From Pseudomonas fluvialis (GTDB lineage: Bacteria > Pseudomonadota > Gammaproteobacteria > Pseudomonadales > Pseudomonadaceae): DNA of 40,886 bases. Below the pieces are notes generated by a model that did no database searches, was not told where the DNA came from, and saw only the letters and a program-made list of their open reading frames with translations. Positions within the stretch are counted from its first letter, which is position 1; each line of letters begins with the position of its first letter. The stretch lies in NCBI RefSeq assembly GCF_014207935.1, contig NZ_JACHLL010000009.1, positions 1 through 40,886 of the forward strand, read 5' to 3'. Positions 39,151 to 40,886 of the stretch are shown here, piece by piece. The translations under genes were made by a program, and so were the position numbers.

Positions 39151-40146
39151 ATGTTGATCAAGATTGTTAAAGCCTCTGACTGCAAAGAGTCGGAGGTCTG
39201 CAGTGAATCCCTCTATCTATCACGGCGCCGCTTTCTGAGTGCCAGCCTGGCGGTTACTGGTAGTTCCCTGCTTCCTTCAGTGGCGTCTGCTCAGTCTTCG
39301 AGTGCCGATGTGCTGCCGTCGTGGCTACAGCATCGGCAACGTGCATCTTATTCTGGTGCTGCTCTTGCCCCGAATGACTCGGTCGCTCCTTACGCTGCGG
39401 CCACCGTATATAACAACTTTTACGAGTTCGGTCCGGACAAGGACGATCCCGCTCGCCATGCTGCAAGTCTGACGGTCGAGCCTTGGACTGTTCTTGTGGA
39501 TGGTGAGGTTGAGCGCCCCGGGCGCTACGACTTGGCATCCTTATTCCACGAGGCCGCGCTTGAAGAGCGTATCTATCGCCTGCGCTGTGTTGAGGCGTGG
39601 TCGATGGTGATTCCTTGGTTGGGCTTCCCGCTGGCGAGTCTGGTCCAGCATCTCCGGCCGAATAGCCATGCGAAATTCATTCGTTTTGAAACGCTGGTGC
39701 GCGCAGAGGAAATGCCGGGTGTCCGTTCGCCCTTTGCATTGATCGACTGGCCCTATGTAGAGGGGCTGCGGATGGATGAGGCGATGCATCCGCTGAGCTT
39801 CATGGCGGTGGGTATGTATGGTGGTGCTATCGCAAAGCAAAACGGTGCTCCGTTGCGGCTGGTTGTGCCCTGGAAGTATGGGTTCAAGAGCATCAAGTCG
39901 ATTGTCAGGATCAGTTTCACGCGTGAGCAGCCGCGCACGACATGGCAGGCTCTGGCTCCGGATGAGTATGGGTTCTTTGCCAATGTGAATCCTGATGTGG
40001 ACCACCCGCGCTGGAGTCAAGCGACAGAGCGGCGCTTGCCTGGCGGGTTATTTGAGCGGGGAGTGCGAGACACGCTCATGTTCAATGGCTATGGCGAGGA
40101 AGTGGCAGGCTTGTATGCAGGTATGGATTTGCGGGTGAATTACTGA
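39151..40146 (+). CDS. msrP: Periplasmic protein-methionine-sulfoxide reductase catalytic subunit MsrP
   Basis: MsrP (YedY) repairs oxidised methionines of periplasmic proteins with a molybdenum cofactor, taking electrons from MsrQ. The 331-aa precursor has a twin-arginine signal (SRRRFLSASLAV at about 24-35), likely cut near ASAQ. Cys146 in RLRCVEAW is the molybdenum ligand. VYNNFYEFG, PWKYGFKSIKSI and GFFANVNPDVDHPRWSQA are conserved in the family. A 9-bp hairpin (39173-39196) lies in the coding region just before the signal peptide. Next to msrQ, 1-bp overlap. Confidence 0.94.
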   Translation: MLIKIVKASDCKESEVCSESLYLSRRRFLSASLAVTGSSLLPSVASAQSSSADVLPSWLQHRQRASYSGAALAPNDSVAPYAAATVYNNFYEFGPDKDDPARHAASLTVEPWTVLVDGEVERPGRYDLASLFHEAALEERIYRLRCVEAWSMVIPWLGFPLASLVQHLRPNSHAKFIRFETLVRAEEMPGVRSPFALIDWPYVEGLRMDEAMHPLSFMAVGMYGGAIAKQNGAPLRLVVPWKYGFKSIKSIVRISFTREQPRTTWQALAPDEYGFFANVNPDVDHPRWSQATERRLPGGLFERGVRDTLMFNGYGEEVAGLYAGMDLRVNY

Positions 40147-40736
40147 TGCTTGGCTGGCGTATTAGTGTTTTTGCGCTCTCTGCTTTGCCGTTAGCCTGGG
40201 TAGTGAGTCAGGCTGTGCTGAATAAGCTTGGCGTTGATCCAGTGAAGGAGTTGCTTGATTTCCTCGGGCACAGTGCGTTGACGCTCTTACTGGTCACGCT
40301 TTGCATGACTCCATTGCGGCTTATCCATGGTTGGCGTGGCTGGCAGCTTGTGCGGCGTCAGCTGGGGTTGTGGTCATTCACCTATGCATGTCTGCATATG
40401 CTGGTGTTTGCCGGGCTGATGATCGAGTGGAATGCCGTGCGTTTATGCGTTGAGCTAGAGCGCAGGCCTTATGTGTTGATCGGGAGTCTGGCTTTGGCCG
40501 GATTGCTGCTGCTGGCTATCACATCCAACCGCTACAGCATGCGGCGCCTGGGTGTTCGCTGGAAATCGCTGCACCGGCTGGTTTATCCGGTTTTGATATT
40601 GGTGCTGCTGCATTACCTGTGGGTGGTGCGTTCAGACATTGCTTTCTGGCTCTTCTATGCGTTTGCGGGCAGCGCATTGCTGCTTTTCCGCCTGCCGATG
40701 CTGCAAAAACGTGTTTTATTCGCTTTTCGGGGTTGA
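40146..40736 (+). CDS. msrQ: MsrQ haem-binding membrane subunit
   Basis: MsrQ (YedZ) is the inner-membrane b-type haem protein that passes quinone electrons to MsrP. The 196-aa protein has about six hydrophobic segments with conserved histidines (FLGHSALTLLLVTL-type, here LDFLGHSALTLLL; ACLHMLVF; SLHRLVYPVLILVLLHYLWV), plus RRQLGLWSF. The ATG overlaps the msrP stop (TGATG). The last codons overlap the -35 of the rRNA promoter. Confidence 0.94.
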   Translation: MLGWRISVFALSALPLAWVVSQAVLNKLGVDPVKELLDFLGHSALTLLLVTLCMTPLRLIHGWRGWQLVRRQLGLWSFTYACLHMLVFAGLMIEWNAVRLCVELERRPYVLIGSLALAGLLLLAITSNRYSMRRLGVRWKSLHRLVYPVLILVLLHYLWVVRSDIAFWLFYAFAGSALLLFRLPMLQKRVLFAFRG

Positions 40737-40760
40737 CGTTGAAATCTGCTGCCCTATAAT
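40733..40760 (+). promoter_or_regulatory. Strong sigma70 promoter of an rRNA operon
   Basis: TTGACG (40733-40738) and a perfect TATAAT (40755-40760) are 16 bp apart, followed by the GC-rich GCGCCCC discriminator typical of rRNA promoters that respond to ppGpp. In PAO1 an rrn operon follows msrQ at this place, as I recall. The -35 covers the msrQ stop codon. Confidence 0.8.
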
Positions 40761-40886
40761 GCGCCCCACTTTCAGCGCTTCTGCAAAGAAAGCCTTCCAA
40801 AACAATAAGTTATGTTCTGGTAGGTGCTGAGGGTAGGGGCTTGGTTATACGGCTCCGCGCTTTTGAAGCGGGTTTTCAAAAGTGGT
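40761..40886 (+). other. Start of rRNA operon leader
   Basis: Untranslated leader running off the window end. A stem CTTTTGAA/TTCAAAAG (40860-40882) resembles a boxB-type hairpin of rrn antitermination, and the sequence ends just before where a second promoter or boxA would be expected. 16S itself is not in the window. Confidence 0.55.

Noticed and set aside
1..40886. CRISPR arrays, insertion sequences, prophage, tRNA genes
   Set aside because: No direct-repeat arrays, transposase-like or phage-like proteins, or cloverleaf sequences were seen on reading both strands.

Overview
The window is chromosomal DNA of a Pseudomonas species. Base composition is GC-rich, codon use is typical of the genus, and several gene strings match P. 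aeruginosa PAO1 order as I recall it: pepA-holC-(small Pro-rich protein)-valS beside lptF-lptG; cbpA-prrF; and mrcB-lipoprotein-yqcC-like-ilvIHC-pssA-msrPQ leading into an rRNA operon. The finR/fpr pair next to erdR-dgkA is the arrangement I recall from P. putida rather than PAO1. No phage, insertion sequence, CRISPR array or tRNA gene was seen. The species cannot be named from the sequence alone.

Layout. 1-6.1 kb: a LOG-family protein, a beta-CASP metallo-beta-lactamase-fold nuclease, a thiamine-diphosphate enzyme of the phosphoketolase/transketolase superfamily with a small ribbon-helix-helix-like protein behind it, and a secreted QSregVF-type protein. 6.2-11.2 kb: the tRNA acp3U enzyme TapT, an EamA exporter, the orphan response regulator ErdR, diacylglycerol kinase DgkA, and the divergent finR/fpr pair (LysR regulator and ferredoxin-NADP reductase) with a clear T-N11-A operator. 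11.2-19.3 kb: TrmO, a VOC protein, a cystathionine beta-lyase-like enzyme, a membrane-anchored TAXI binding protein without permeases, RlmF, an amidase, and nhaD coupled to a small winged-helix gene. 19.4-27.1 kb: valS, a Pro-rich protein, holC, pepA, and divergently lptF-lptG for LPS export.

27.1-30.6 kb: the iron-responsive sRNA PrrF with its Fur box, CbpA, a TfoX C-terminal-domain protein, a pentapeptide-repeat protein whose Shine-Dalgarno site lies inside a long perfect hairpin, and a two-domain aminoglycoside-phosphotransferase-like/P-loop kinase. 30.6-40.9 kb: mrcB (PBP1B), a TPR-like lipoprotein, a YqcC-like protein, a DUF4124 protein, a 397-bp ilv leader rich in palindromes, ilvI-ilvH-ilvC, pssA, msrP-msrQ, and a strong promoter with the start of an rRNA leader.

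What stands out is regulation rather than a new gene cluster. Three genes (the 65-aa protein after the phosphoketolase-like gene, erdR, nhaD) carry AAnAAnAA motifs at their translation starts, as expected for Hfq/Crc catabolite control. One of these motifs sits in the loop of a hairpin. PrrF appears as a single copy fused to a different chromosomal neighbour than in PAO1. I did not find a convincing entirely new multi-gene system; the best candidates are listed as findings.
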